DNA of 26,067 nt from JAZLIT01 sp045617525 (GCA_045617525.1 JAZLIT010000253.1:1-26067), one strand, 5' to 3'; counted from the first letter of the stretch, positions 8,141 through 16,120 are shown. Program-made: numbers and translations. Notes: generated by a model not told the origin, from the sequence alone.

Positions 8141-8170
8141 TTCTATTTATATCTTTTGAGATAAATAGAA
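8141..8170. repeat. Inverted repeat TTCTATTTAT / ATAAATAGAA
   Basis: Arms at 8141-8150 and 8161-8170 are perfect with a 10-nt spacer ATCTTTTGAG. The same 10-mer recurs at 12651-12660 and, in the other orientation, at 6847-6856 and 15646-15655, all at gene borders. The second arm is part of the 15-bp repeat at 8160-8174. Followed by AT-rich DNA, it may also work as a weak terminator for the pseudogene at 8175. Confidence 0.5.
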
Positions 8171-8174
8171 TTAT

Positions 8175-9107
8175 CTACTTTTCTAAATCTGCTAATTTAT
8201 CAAGTACACCCATTACCTGCATACGAAGATCGTCTACTTTGTTATCCAGCACATCAGTCTGTAATTCCAAAATAGCTTTGTATTCGTTGTAGCTTTTAGC
8301 AACTTTTTTCGCATTGGCCATTGCCTCTTTCAAAGCGAACTTTGTAGCCCCTGGCTTTTGAACAATGCTTTCACAGTTCAAAAGTGCTTTCTTAATATCC
8401 TCAGCTACCTGACGATTCACGAGCTCGAGCGGTGATTTAATATCAAATAACGGGATACACGTAGCTGTGCTTTCTTATAAGTCGTTAATTAACGCCGAAA
8501 GAGCAAGCAGCTGCTTATCATACGTGTACGGCACACAGTAAATACCACCCGAAGGACGGACACTCGTTGTTGCCATGTGCTCCAAAATACGACCTACAAA
8601 TTGGCGAATGTTTTGAGAATCGTATAAAGATTTATACTGCTCATAACGTTCACTCGCTTCCTCTGCCCACTGAATCGCAATATGATCCGTTGTTGTCGCA
8701 TCTACCGAAATCGTATTATCTGACTTTCTTAAAAACAAGCTTTACTGCCTCCGTTTCATAAGCAAGCTTTTTACCTGCTGGGTCCACCCTCTCTACAACA
8801 ACATTACCTGTGTAAATTTGGCATCTGTCGTGACCTCTCGCGTTAAATAATTGAGATACACATCACGCTTTATTGTCGGTACTTTAGTACGCTTCATCTC
8901 CTGTGTCGCTCTACGAAAGGCATCTGATGGTCGAATGGGATTAGGAAGATTTTTCGTATCGATTTGAAAGGCTTGCATCTTTTGCTCTAATTCCTCACGA
9001 GAAATTTTCACATGTTAAATGCTATACCAAAATAAATGACCAATACTTCCCTGTCCCTCCGTCTTAGCAACAATTTGCCCAGTTGTTAATTGATTGGGTA
9101 ATGTCAC
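8175..9107 (-). pseudogene. Partner gene of the ATPase (DUF6744-like), disrupted at three places
   Basis: The original start is GTG at 9107, behind AAGGAGAG. The frame reads TLPNQLTTGQIVAKTEGQGS IGHLFWYSI, then TAA at 9015-9017, then HVKISREELEQKMQAFQI and LPNPIRPSDAFRRATQEMKR. Near 8800 the phase changes: the reading that makes sense continues GNVVVERVDPAGKKLAYETE and KLVF, then shifts again near 8740 into RKSDNTISVDATTTDHIAIQ. A TAA at 8475-8477 interrupts this frame, and the same phase resumes without an ATG: STATCIPLFDIKSPLELVNR through a C-terminal coiled-coil-like region ending at 8175. Read through, it is one protein of about 310 aa. The N-terminal FWYSI..SREELEQ..LPNPIRPxDAFR pattern reminds me of DUF6744 proteins found next to MoxR ATPases on plasmids and phages; this is from memory. 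It sits directly upstream of the broken ATPase in the same operon. Confidence 0.65.
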
Positions 9108-9517
9108 GAAATCGCTCTCCTTCTAAATGGGTTTTGAAAATACAAAAAAGCCAATCCAGCTACTACGCCGAATTGACTTCTTGTATATATGACACGATGA
9201 AACGTGATATATCCAAATGGATTTTAAAATAGGCATGCTAAATAAGCAGCGGGTTTTCGTGAAATTCATTCACAGTTGCAACACTCCAAAAGAGCTTTCA
9301 AATGCAGGAAACAAAGCTTTTATGCAATCACATTAAAAATTGAAACATCAATTAGGATTGCAATGCAATAGTATAGCTTGAACTATTGGCATTGAGGGGG
9401 GTAAATAGCAACTCCATTTCATTCGATAGACAAATAAACTTAATTTTTATAATTACTTGACAATTTAGATTAAAAAGTAAATAATTGAATTACATTAAAT
9501 GGATAGGAGTGAATACG
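9108..9517. other. Intergenic between divergent units
   Basis: Contains the ribosome binding site of the decayed minus-strand operon at its left end and a promoter for the plus-strand operon at 9467-9496. The middle (9150-9400) shows no open frame or clear repeat that I can support. Confidence 0.4.
9467..9496 (+). promoter_or_regulatory. SigA-type promoter of the HTH-ImmA operon
   Basis: A perfect -35 box TTGACA (9467-9472) is followed after 18 bases by TACATT (9491-9496). The first gene starts at 9518 after the site GGATAGGAG. Confidence 0.6.
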
Positions 9518-9670
9518 ATGGATTTATTACTACAACAGTGCAAACTTACACCTCAGCAAAAAAATTTGTTATACAAAGCAATCAATGACGGGAAAGCTAA
9601 TTTTAATGAAATAATGGATAATATGCCAAAAACTATTACAAAAAAAATATGTGTCATCTTTACAATATGA
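9518..9670 (+). CDS. Short first gene of the operon, or N-terminal part of the next one
   Basis: ATG at 9518 with GGAG seven bases upstream gives 50 aa: MDLLLQQCKLTPQQKNLLYK and KANFNEIMDNMPKTITKK, mostly helical, then a short odd tail. The next frame overlaps its last 20 bases. At the ITKK position there is a run of eight A residues (from 9630). If one A were skipped, the reading would continue ITKKYVSSLQYDLINEAISN, merging both frames into one protein of about 226 aa. The following frame has no ribosome binding site of its own, which favours a single protein made by slippage or a recent one-base insertion, rather than two genes. Function unknown. Confidence 0.55.
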   Translation: MDLLLQQCKLTPQQKNLLYKAINDGKANFNEIMDNMPKTITKKICVIFTI

Positions 9671-10199
9671 CCTAATTAATGAAGCGATTAGTAACGCTGT
9701 TGATTTAAACAAAGAGTTAAATTTAGAAGTAATTCCATCAAAAGCAGGTGGGCATCCATATATCTATGTTCGTGATAACACTAGAAATATTTCATTTGTT
9801 ATCTGTCGTTTACCTGCTTCTCGCCATATATTCGCTCCTAGTAAGTATAGAGGAGAATTTTCACAAACTAACTTTGACAAATTAATACAATTAGGAGTAC
9901 GTGAGGAATCGCTTACTGATTTAGACTATCAACAAAGCTTTACCTTTGATGAAGAAACAGTTCCATTTGGAATTATTGTTTATTATGACCAATACAAAGA
10001 TAAGATTTTTGAAGGAGCATTAAAACCTAGCCAAAGTGAATGGATCTTTAAAGAACGACTTACTTACACACCTTTAGAAAATTTAATTACAACAGAAGAA
10101 GTGATTACTCCTAATGGTAATAATGAAAATGACATTCCTTTATCATTTAATAATATATTTCAAAGTGACGAAGATATAGAAATTAACCTTAAAATTTAA
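9651..10199 (+). CDS. Unknown protein encoded before the HTH-ImmA gene
   Basis: 182 aa from GTG at 9651; this start has no Shine-Dalgarno sequence, so expression probably depends on the frame upstream. The sequence contains VIPSKAGGHPYIYVRDNTRN, a beta-rich middle (SFVICRLPASRHIF, FDEETVPFGIIVYYDQY) and an acidic, asparagine-rich tail. I recognise no catalytic motif. The gap to the next gene is 16 bases, holding an AAAGGGG site, so co-transcription with the HTH-peptidase is nearly certain. In paired systems of this layout the companion is often a toxin or the target of the peptidase, but nothing in the sequence shows that directly. Confidence 0.7.
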   Translation: MSSLQYDLINEAISNAVDLNKELNLEVIPSKAGGHPYIYVRDNTRNISFVICRLPASRHIFAPSKYRGEFSQTNFDKLIQLGVREESLTDLDYQQSFTFDEETVPFGIIVYYDQYKDKIFEGALKPSQSEWIFKERLTYTPLENLITTEEVITPNGNNENDIPLSFNNIFQSDEDIEINLKI

Positions 10200-10215
10200 T
10201 AAAGGGGTAACGCTT

Positions 10216-11349
10216 ATGAAAGCTGATTTAAATCCAATTTTCAATCCAAAAAGATTGAAGGAAGCCAGATTATTAAGAGGTTTTAGTATCAGCGAATTAG
10301 CCGATAACATTGGAATTTCTAAACAAGCTATATCTCAGTTTGAATTAGGTGAAAGTGTGCCTAAATTAGAAACAATGTTAGCTTTAATAAACACTTTAAA
10401 ATTCCCGAAAAATTATTTTTATAAGCCTTCCAAAGAACAATATATTGGGAACACATTCTTTAGAGCAAATTCTAAGATGACTAAAAAAGCGAAAGAAATG
10501 CAATTACAACGTTCGTATATCGCTTATGAAATTTATGACTATCTAAATCAATTTATAGACTTTCCAAACGTCAATTTACCTAGTTTTGAATCTCCCCAGA
10601 TATGGAGTGATGAAAGCATTGAAAAGCTAACATTACAACTTAGGGAGTTTTGGGGCATAGGAGAAAATCCAATTAATAATGTAGTACACTTATTAGAAAA
10701 AAATGGATTTATTGTATTTTCATTTGATACAGATTCTAACCTTTCTGTTGATGCGTATTATCAGCACCGTGGCGATCGTCCTTTTATATTTCTAGGCAAT
10801 GATAAACAATCTGCATTTAGACGACAATTCGATGCTGCACATGAATTAGGACACGCTTTATTACATCCTGATATAGACAACATGGATTTATTAAGTAAAG
10901 ACTCAATAAAAGAAATTGAAGCACAGGCCAACAAATTTGCATCAGCTTTTCTAATGCCTAAAAAACACTTTACGGAGTCTATTAAATCTACATCTTTATT
11001 AGATTTCATCGAACTTAAAAAATATTGGAAAGTGTCAATGGCTGCAATTATATATCGTTGCAAAGATTTAGGAATTATCGATGAATCAAGATACACATCT
11101 CTTCAAAAACAAATTTCTATGAAAAAAATGAGAATAAATGAGCCGTTAGATAATTTATATCCATTGCCTAAGCCAGTACTAATGAAAAAAGGTATTGAAC
11201 TATTATTAAAATCTAATTATAAAGGCCCTGAAAATATACTATCCGATTTAAGTTTTCCAAAAGATGATGTAGAAATATTATGTAATTTACCTATTGGAAG
11301 TCTGAATTTAAAAACTACAGAGCCAACGGTTAAATTAAATATCCTATAA
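10216..11349 (+). CDS. XRE HTH - ImmA/IrrE zinc peptidase fusion
   Basis: 377 aa, ATG after AAAGGGGTAACGCTT. Residues 12-66 are a Cro/C1 helix-turn-helix (RLKEARLLRGFSISELADNI, KQAISQFELGESVPKLETML). The peptidase domain follows: H209-E-L-G-H213 (AAHELGHALLHP) is the zinc-binding HExxH, and EIEAQANKFASAFLMP supplies the third ligand around residue 240. This XRE-COG2856 architecture is common in mobile elements. Known relatives act as repressors that are themselves cleaved, or cleave a partner repressor, during stress, and some are toxin-antitoxin components. The C-terminal 80 residues (PLPKPVLMKKGIELLLKSNY) are helical and without a known motif. It is the last gene of the 9518 operon and ends right before a strong terminator. 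Confidence 0.85.
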   Translation: MKADLNPIFNPKRLKEARLLRGFSISELADNIGISKQAISQFELGESVPKLETMLALINTLKFPKNYFYKPSKEQYIGNTFFRANSKMTKKAKEMQLQRSYIAYEIYDYLNQFIDFPNVNLPSFESPQIWSDESIEKLTLQLREFWGIGENPINNVVHLLEKNGFIVFSFDTDSNLSVDAYYQHRGDRPFIFLGNDKQSAFRRQFDAAHELGHALLHPDIDNMDLLSKDSIKEIEAQANKFASAFLMPKKHFTESIKSTSLLDFIELKKYWKVSMAAIIYRCKDLGIIDESRYTSLQKQISMKKMRINEPLDNLYPLPKPVLMKKGIELLLKSNYKGPENILSDLSFPKDDVEILCNLPIGSLNLKTTEPTVKLNIL

Positions 11350-11351
11350 CA

Positions 11352-11393
11352 TAAAAAGTGGAGCCGTCTTCTATTTGACAGCCCCACTTTTTA
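11352..11393. terminator. Bidirectional terminator between convergent genes
   Basis: TAAAAAGTGG (11352-11361) pairs with CCACTTTTTA (11384-11393). The hairpin sits between the convergent HTH-ImmA gene and the partition operon, with A and T tracts on both sides for use by both strands. Confidence 0.8.
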
Positions 11394-11394
11394 T

Positions 11395-11730
11395 TTATTC
11401 AGAGATATATTTCTTCAACATCATCTTCTCTTCATCCGAAAGCGTTTCAAAATATACTTTCACCATGTCACCCATTAAGTCGTATTGTTTAATACCACGC
11501 ATTGAGCTTAATAGTTTGATGAAGTTATAGTCATTTTCGTTTGCTTTTAATGAGCCACGTTTTAAATATGCCTTTTCTTCAGGCTTTGCTACTGGTACAG
11601 TTACTCCACCGAATAAAGAATTCAATACATCTGCTTCTTCTTTTTCAGCAGCCCCCACTTTTTGTGCTAAGCCTGTTAACTGAGGATCTCCCTTAGAAAA
11701 TGGAGTTGGGTTCGGGTTGTCCTTTCGCAT
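11395..11730 (-). CDS. Small ParB-like / RHH partition partner
   Basis: 111 aa from the ATG at 11730, which has GGTGGG upstream and overlaps the end of parA by 38 bases. A start ten codons earlier is possible but has no ribosome binding site. The N-terminus is polar and flexible (DNPNPTPFSKGDPQ), and the C-terminal half (GSLKANENDYNFIKLLSSMR, YDLMGDMVKVYFETLS) has the strand-helix-helix pattern of ribbon-helix-helix DNA-binding proteins. Small RHH partners encoded after a ParA gene usually bind the plasmid centromere and stimulate the ParA ATPase. The overlap suggests translational coupling, giving matched amounts. It is not a KorB/SpoOJ-type ParB. The function is inferred from position and fold pattern. 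Confidence 0.65.
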   Translation of the reverse strand: MRKDNPNPTPFSKGDPQLTGLAQKVGAAEKEEADVLNSLFGGVTVPVAKPEEKAYLKRGSLKANENDYNFIKLLSSMRGIKQYDLMGDMVKVYFETLSDEEKMMLKKYISE

Positions 11731-12547
11731 AATCAATGCCCACCTTTTCAAGAATTTCATTTAATAAATCATCATACATTCGCAGTGCATTTTTGTCATG
11801 ATGATCAAGTTTACTATCTAAATCAATTGGCGTCTTTGTATAACGCTCAATACGGTCACGAGCTTTAATAATATTTTCATAAGCTAGCTCGCCAAACTCT
11901 TCCTTAATGTCCTCTACAACCTCTTTACGCAGTGTTCCTTGACTAGAGAACAGATAAATAATGACACCAGCAAATTGGACTGGTTTCAGCTTCATTGCCT
12001 CCATAATGCTACCTAATGTGTTCGTCGTATCTTGAAAATCCTTCGCACCGTTTAATGAAGACGTTTCACACTTTACAACCCCGATTGCATAATCAGAAGC
12101 AGCTAATGCGTTCTTCGTGTATGTATTCTGCGTTGGTGGTGTATCCCAAATAACGAAATCATAATCCCCCTCTACTTCACTTACTAATTTTCGTAAATAG
12201 AAGTTAAAGGCTGGATGGTTTTCATCACCTAGCATTTTATAAAGGAAAATATCAATTCCATCTAGATCTTTACCGTTTGGAATGATATCTACATTTTCAC
12301 TTAATGGCAGTATTGCCGAACGGAAATCCTGGTTAACAATCGCATCCTGAATCGTTGGCGTATTTTCATTTAATAAATGCAACTTATTGAAAGTATTAAT
12401 CAGCCAGTGTGTACTATTCGCTTGTTTGTCCATATCAATCAAAAGCACTTTATGACCTCGTAGCGATAACAACAACGTGAACAAATACGAACACGTACTT
12501 TTACCAACGCCACCCTTTTGGTTACCAAACACCATCTTAATTGCCAT
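11693..12547 (-). CDS. parA: ParA-family partition ATPase
   Basis: 284 aa, ATG at 12547 after a G-rich site (AAAGGGGGTA). The deviant Walker A is complete: K11GGVGKST18 in FGNQKGGVGKSTCSYLF. LLIDMDKQANSTHWL is the switch/A' motif, and DFVIWDTPPT is Walker B. There is no N-terminal HTH extension, so it is a type Ib-like ParA that relies on its small partner for DNA binding. The C-terminal half (GVIIYLFSSQGTLRKEVVED, then IKARDRIERYTKTPIDLD) fits the family. ParA moves plasmid copies over the nucleoid by ATP-dependent DNA binding. It forms an operon with the 111-aa gene downstream. AT-rich sequence with a 20-bp palindrome lies upstream and might be the centromere. Confidence 0.92.
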   Translation of the reverse strand: MAIKMVFGNQKGGVGKSTCSYLFTLLLSLRGHKVLLIDMDKQANSTHWLINTFNKLHLLNENTPTIQDAIVNQDFRSAILPLSENVDIIPNGKDLDGIDIFLYKMLGDENHPAFNFYLRKLVSEVEGDYDFVIWDTPPTQNTYTKNALAASDYAIGVVKCETSSLNGAKDFQDTTNTLGSIMEAMKLKPVQFAGVIIYLFSSQGTLRKEVVEDIKEEFGELAYENIIKARDRIERYTKTPIDLDSKLDHHDKNALRMYDDLLNEILEKVGIDYAKGQPEPNSIF

Positions 12548-12635
12548 ATGGGTAGTACCCCCTTTGAATTACTTTTTCTTTCTATTATATATGATTCGGG
12601 TCAAGATTAAAGGTATAAAAATAAAAAAAGATTTT

Positions 12636-12655
12636 TAGAAAAATATATTTTTCTA
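12636..12655. repeat. 20-bp perfect palindrome upstream of parA
   Basis: TAGAAAAATATATTTTTCTA is its own reverse complement, and TTCTATTTAT overlaps it at 12651-12660. It lies about 90 bases upstream of parA in the 277-base gap to the OLD-like gene. It may be a parS-like site or operator. I see no gene in that gap. Confidence 0.55.
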
Positions 12656-12788
12656 TTTATTTATTATTACTATGCTTTTCATATTATAATAGGATAATTA
12701 ACTCCTCATAGATTTATTTCGAAATTCATAATCCACCATAAATTCCTATATTTGATATTTAAAGTTCCATTAAACATAGTTTTAAGTG

Positions 12789-12794
12789 TATAAT
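12789..12794 (+). promoter_or_regulatory. Probable -10 box of the OLD-like gene
   Basis: TATAAT at 12789-12794 is 31 bases before the chosen start codon. The -35 region (around 12766) is not a good match, so the promoter may need an activator or be weak. Confidence 0.4.
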
Positions 12795-12824
12795 TAAATG
12801 ATTTTTACTACAAAGGAGCCCGCA

Positions 12825-14597
12825 ATGATCATACTAGAATTATCAAATTTTAAACAATATAAAAATATTAACTTTAAATTAGAAGATCATAATCTTATAT
12901 ACGGTTCTAATGGTTCCGGAAAAACAACTATTATAGACGCATTAGAATTATTTTTTTCGGAACAACATAATTTATATGGCGAGCTAATAAATGAAGCCAA
13001 ATCTACTAAAGAAGCTTTAAATATATATCAACATTATCTTTCTAATAAGACGTCTAGGCACTCAAGCCAGCATTTATCACATTTCTCAAGCAACAAAACT
13101 GCTTTCGAAATTAAATTTATATTTCTATTTAATGATCAATCTTATTACATAAAAAAAAAATATCACCACGATGGAAAGATAACAATAAGTTCTAATATAG
13201 TGAATATTGTAAGTAGCGTAACCATTATAAAAAAATTCTTTAAGTATCATTTTATCTATTTTAAAAAGCCTTATATTAACAGTCATTTAAGTAAGGGAGA
13301 ATTAGCTATAAAATTCCTAAGTAGCTCGTTACATGAGCTATCTGAAATTATTAAAACACTCGAACCTGCTAATGTAATTGTAGCTTTTGATGAGCCTGAT
13401 AATAAAATTCATCCTGTAATACTAGAGCCTATATTGAATCAAATTTTTTCTAAAAATATCAACTCTATACTAACAACGACAAATATATTCACACTTGAAC
13501 ATTATTTGAAAAATAATTGTAATATAACTCTTACATATAGGACGCTAGAAAATAGTAAATATATTTCTCAAACTGAACAATTTCTTTACTCTGAATTTAA
13601 AAGTATTGAAAATGGGGAATTAAACGAAAAAATCTATAGCTCATCTGTTTTTTCTTCTATATTACCTTATAAGAGATTTCTTTTAGTAGAAGGCTCATCA
13701 GACAAAAAATTTTTTGAAGCTTTAATACATGACAAATTAAAATTAGAAGATATAGAAGTTATATCTATTGATGGACAAGATCGATTTTTAAGCAAAGAAA
13801 AGTTAACCCCCTTTTTAAACCTTCTGAGGTCGATGTATTCTAAAAATCCTCTAGTCTATGCTATTTTTGATTTTGACAAGGACGGAATAGATTACGCAGA
13901 GCAATTTTCAAAGATTATAAAAAAAGAACATATATATTTTATTAATAGAAAATCTTACATTGAATTGCTAAGTGAATACGATGAATCACTTTCTACTCTC
14001 AAAGAATCGTTTATCAGTAAATCCATAAACACTTTCGTATTAGAAGATTATCTAAAAAAGCAATTCAAGAAACCTAAGGTTAGAAAAAATGTTAAACCAA
14101 CAGATGTGGTTAAAGAGCTGCAAAAATCGATTTCATTTAATCTAAATAGATTACATATTTCTGAAGAAAAACTTAATTCACTAATGGAAGAATTCAAACT
14201 TTGGCTACCTAGTCAAATTAATATAGAAACGGATCTGTATAAAAATGAACAAAAGAATAAGTTTTCTTCATTATTTGATGTCAAAAAAATTAATGAACAT
14301 AACTTAAAATCTAGTGATTATATTTCCCTTAAGAAGTTGCTAAGTGACGTTTTAGGTAAAGGTTCAAATAAAATTGATTTCAGATTGCAAAAATGCAAGA
14401 AAGATCCTGAAGATATTACTATTTTACGTACGTTAAAAAACTCATTACAAATTCCAGATTACGTATTAAAAATTAATTCTATAACGATAGAGTTTATGCC
14501 TTTTTACAATTACCACGAATTTAATAACCGTTCAAATGAAGGGGTATTTTCAAAAGAATTAAAGCAATTACTAGAACTTTTAAATATACAAAATTAA
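12825..14597 (+). CDS. OLD-like AAA ATPase with C-terminal Toprim-like domain
   Basis: 590 aa from ATG 12825, which follows AAAGGAG; an ATG at 12798 lacks such a site. The N-terminus (LELSNFKQYKNINFKLEDHN) and Walker A G27SNGSGKTT35 are typical of SMC/RecF-like ATPases. LSKGELAIKFL resembles the ABC signature, and VIVAFDEPDNKIHP (D189, E190) is Walker B with the DEPxxxLHP form of OLD proteins. A Toprim-like domain follows: LLVEGSSDKKFFEAL with E289-G290 and AIFDFDKDG with D349 and D351, the expected metal-binding residues. The inter-motif wording also resembles DUF3226-type Toprims. The last 230 residues are lysine-rich and unassigned. OLD nucleases cut DNA in an ATP-regulated way, and several act against phages. 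No UvrD-like helicase gene follows, so this is a stand-alone class, not a Gabija pair. It is more AT-rich than its neighbours, which suggests separate acquisition. Confidence 0.8.
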   Translation: MIILELSNFKQYKNINFKLEDHNLIYGSNGSGKTTIIDALELFFSEQHNLYGELINEAKSTKEALNIYQHYLSNKTSRHSSQHLSHFSSNKTAFEIKFIFLFNDQSYYIKKKYHHDGKITISSNIVNIVSSVTIIKKFFKYHFIYFKKPYINSHLSKGELAIKFLSSSLHELSEIIKTLEPANVIVAFDEPDNKIHPVILEPILNQIFSKNINSILTTTNIFTLEHYLKNNCNITLTYRTLENSKYISQTEQFLYSEFKSIENGELNEKIYSSSVFSSILPYKRFLLVEGSSDKKFFEALIHDKLKLEDIEVISIDGQDRFLSKEKLTPFLNLLRSMYSKNPLVYAIFDFDKDGIDYAEQFSKIIKKEHIYFINRKSYIELLSEYDESLSTLKESFISKSINTFVLEDYLKKQFKKPKVRKNVKPTDVVKELQKSISFNLNRLHISEEKLNSLMEEFKLWLPSQINIETDLYKNEQKNKFSSLFDVKKINEHNLKSSDYISLKKLLSDVLGKGSNKIDFRLQKCKKDPEDITILRTLKNSLQIPDYVLKINSITIEFMPFYNYHEFNNRSNEGVFSKELKQLLELLNIQN

Positions 14598-14614
14598 TAT
14601 AACTATGGAATCAA

Positions 14615-15523
14615 TCATAAATATTCTTCTACATCCGCATTATCCACTTCTAAATAATGTTGTGTAATGGTCTGAAGCGACTTATGCCCCGATTGCTTAG
14701 CGATTGTGGCTAAGTCCGCTTTTTTTCGATGCATATGAGTAATTTGTGTTTTACGCAATGTATATGGTGCAAAACCCAGCCATTCGTGAATAAGTCTATT
14801 ATAACTACGTTCGGTAATCATACGATTTTTATAATTACCCCAACGATCTGCTGCACCTACAAAGTAATCGTCACCACTTAGCTGAGAGGACTGAATATAC
14901 TTCTGTACAGCCTTCACACATTCCAACGTTAAACGCTTTTCCTTCATCTCACCCTGCTTCTTTAACATGACTAATACCGTACGATTTTCCAAATCAAAAT
15001 CTGATACCTTTAATCTCACCATTTCAGATGGACGATTGGCCGTAATTAAATTCACGAAACAAATGGCACGTTTACGAATATCAGCTTTTTTATTCGTATC
15101 GTACTTATTTATAATAGAAAGAACCTCCTCTTGTCTTTCAGCTCGTACGCCACGCATCGGCTTTAAACGTAAATAATCCTCTGTATTATAAAGCTGGCGT
15201 ATAATTTGAATTCGCTTTTGCTGCTCAGGTGTTTGCTCTAATTTCAAAACGTCTTTTAAATAATATTGAATGCCAGCTGCCCGGCGATTAAATGTCGAAT
15301 ACTTAACCCTCTGTTCTACAATCGATTCATGCAGGTATTTCTCCATTGCATCAAAATTTGGCTCACGTTGCTCCATTTCACAAAAACGAAGAAAACGCTC
15401 AAAGTCTGGACGATAGACTTCCTTTTTCTGCTCAATCACCTTTTCAATCGTTGCATTGACCTTCATATTCGTTTGCCACGTACTTAAACGAATTAAAGCT
15501 CCCTGCTCATTAATTTGGTCCAT
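14615..15523 (-). CDS. Tyrosine recombinase, probable plasmid resolvase
   Basis: 302 aa, ATG at 15523 after GGAGGGAAAG. The N-terminal about 90 residues form the SAM-like DNA-binding domain (YRPDFERFLRFCEMEQREPN). Catalytic residues of the integrase family can be placed: R164 in ANRPSEMVRL, K189/K190 in the beta hairpin, R257 in PYTLRKTQITH, H280 in QSGHKSLQ, and the nucleophile Y290 in QHYLEV. The first histidine of the HxxR box is replaced by Y254, a change seen in some active relatives. Its size and its place beside partition genes point to dimer resolution of plasmid multimers. It could instead be a site-specific integrase, but no excisionase-like gene or att repeat is visible. It converges with the OLD-like gene with only 17 bases between their stops. 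Confidence 0.88.
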   Translation of the reverse strand: MDQINEQGALIRLSTWQTNMKVNATIEKVIEQKKEVYRPDFERFLRFCEMEQREPNFDAMEKYLHESIVEQRVKYSTFNRRAAGIQYYLKDVLKLEQTPEQQKRIQIIRQLYNTEDYLRLKPMRGVRAERQEEVLSIINKYDTNKKADIRKRAICFVNLITANRPSEMVRLKVSDFDLENRTVLVMLKKQGEMKEKRLTLECVKAVQKYIQSSQLSGDDYFVGAADRWGNYKNRMITERSYNRLIHEWLGFAPYTLRKTQITHMHRKKADLATIAKQSGHKSLQTITQHYLEVDNADVEEYL

Positions 15524-15841
15524 TTCTTTCCCTCCATCTCATTCAGTACTATTTTAGATTTTTAGAAAAAGAGAAATTTATAATTATCTTAAATTCTATT
15601 TTTAGTTAATTAGAATTTTACCTTTATAGAATAATAGATTTAGATATAAATAGAATTGTCTATAAAGATATTTTCCTATAAAATAGAGCGTTTGTTCTTA
15701 GTTTTTATTATACGTTTTACACGTCTAAAAAGGAATCTTTTTTGTCTTTGAGGGACCATTCATTTTTTACGTATTAATAATTTATTATTCCAATTATTTA
15801 TAGTGATTACTTATTAAATAAAATATAAGGAATGATAAATT
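15524..15841. other. Very AT-rich gap with inverted repeats, candidate resolution site
   Basis: No open frame. AAATTCTA (15591-15598) and TAGAATTT (15611-15618) are perfect arms with a 12-nt spacer. TATAAATAGAATTGTCTATA lies at 15645-15664, and TAGAATAATAGATTTAGAT lies between. The TAGAATT core repeats in both orientations, immediately upstream of the recombinase gene, where recombinases of plasmid origin often have their res or operator sites. It also holds the upstream region of the AbrB-like gene. Confidence 0.45.
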
Positions 15842-16120
15842 ATGAATAACGAAATGATTAAGAGCAAAAAAATCAAAGTGTCGGCACAACGTCATTTAGT
15901 GATTCCGAAAGAATACTATGACGCACTCCAAATTGGTGAGGAAGTAACAATTGAGTTGCATGGGGGGCAGTTGGTCATTAAACCGGTGGTAAAAGTAGAT
16001 GAGGACTCGGAGAACTTACTAGAGGAACTGATTGCGGCTGGTTTTAGTGGAGAAGAACTCGTAGCCAAGTTTAAAGAAGTAAAGCAAATGGTGCTAAATG
16101 GTGAGAAACCGTATTTATAA
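15842..16120 (+). CDS. AbrB/MazE-type DNA-binding regulator
   Basis: 92 aa, ATG at 15842 behind AAGGAATG. Residues about 9-50 (SKKIKVSAQRHLVIPKEYYD, ALQIGEEVTIELHGGQLVIK) are a SpoVT-AbrB swapped-hairpin domain: a basic strand, xIPKxYxxxLxIGxxVxI, then LVIKP. The C-terminal half (EDSENLLEELIAAGFSGEEL, VAKFKEVKQMVLNGEKPYL) is helical, as in antitoxins that use this tail to grip a toxin. No toxin gene follows within the 213-base gap before the VbhA gene, so it is a lone regulator or an orphan antitoxin whose partner was lost. It probably represses its own promoter. The downstream gap contains the 17-bp palindrome ACATATTTAAAATATGT (16166-16182). Confidence 0.8.
   Translation: MNNEMIKSKKIKVSAQRHLVIPKEYYDALQIGEEVTIELHGGQLVIKPVVKVDEDSENLLEELIAAGFSGEELVAKFKEVKQMVLNGEKPYL

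Noticed and set aside
9150..9400. Possible tRNA or structured RNA in the gap
   Set aside because: I could not build a cloverleaf or a convincing stem set; only short imperfect pairings near 9185-9215 were found.
10761..11096. Minus-strand 111-codon frame
   Set aside because: It is a shadow of the HTH-ImmA gene whose HExxH motif lies on the plus strand.
12825..14597. Gabija system
   Set aside because: The first protein has the right general plan, but no UvrD/PcrA-like helicase gene follows; the next gene is a convergent recombinase.
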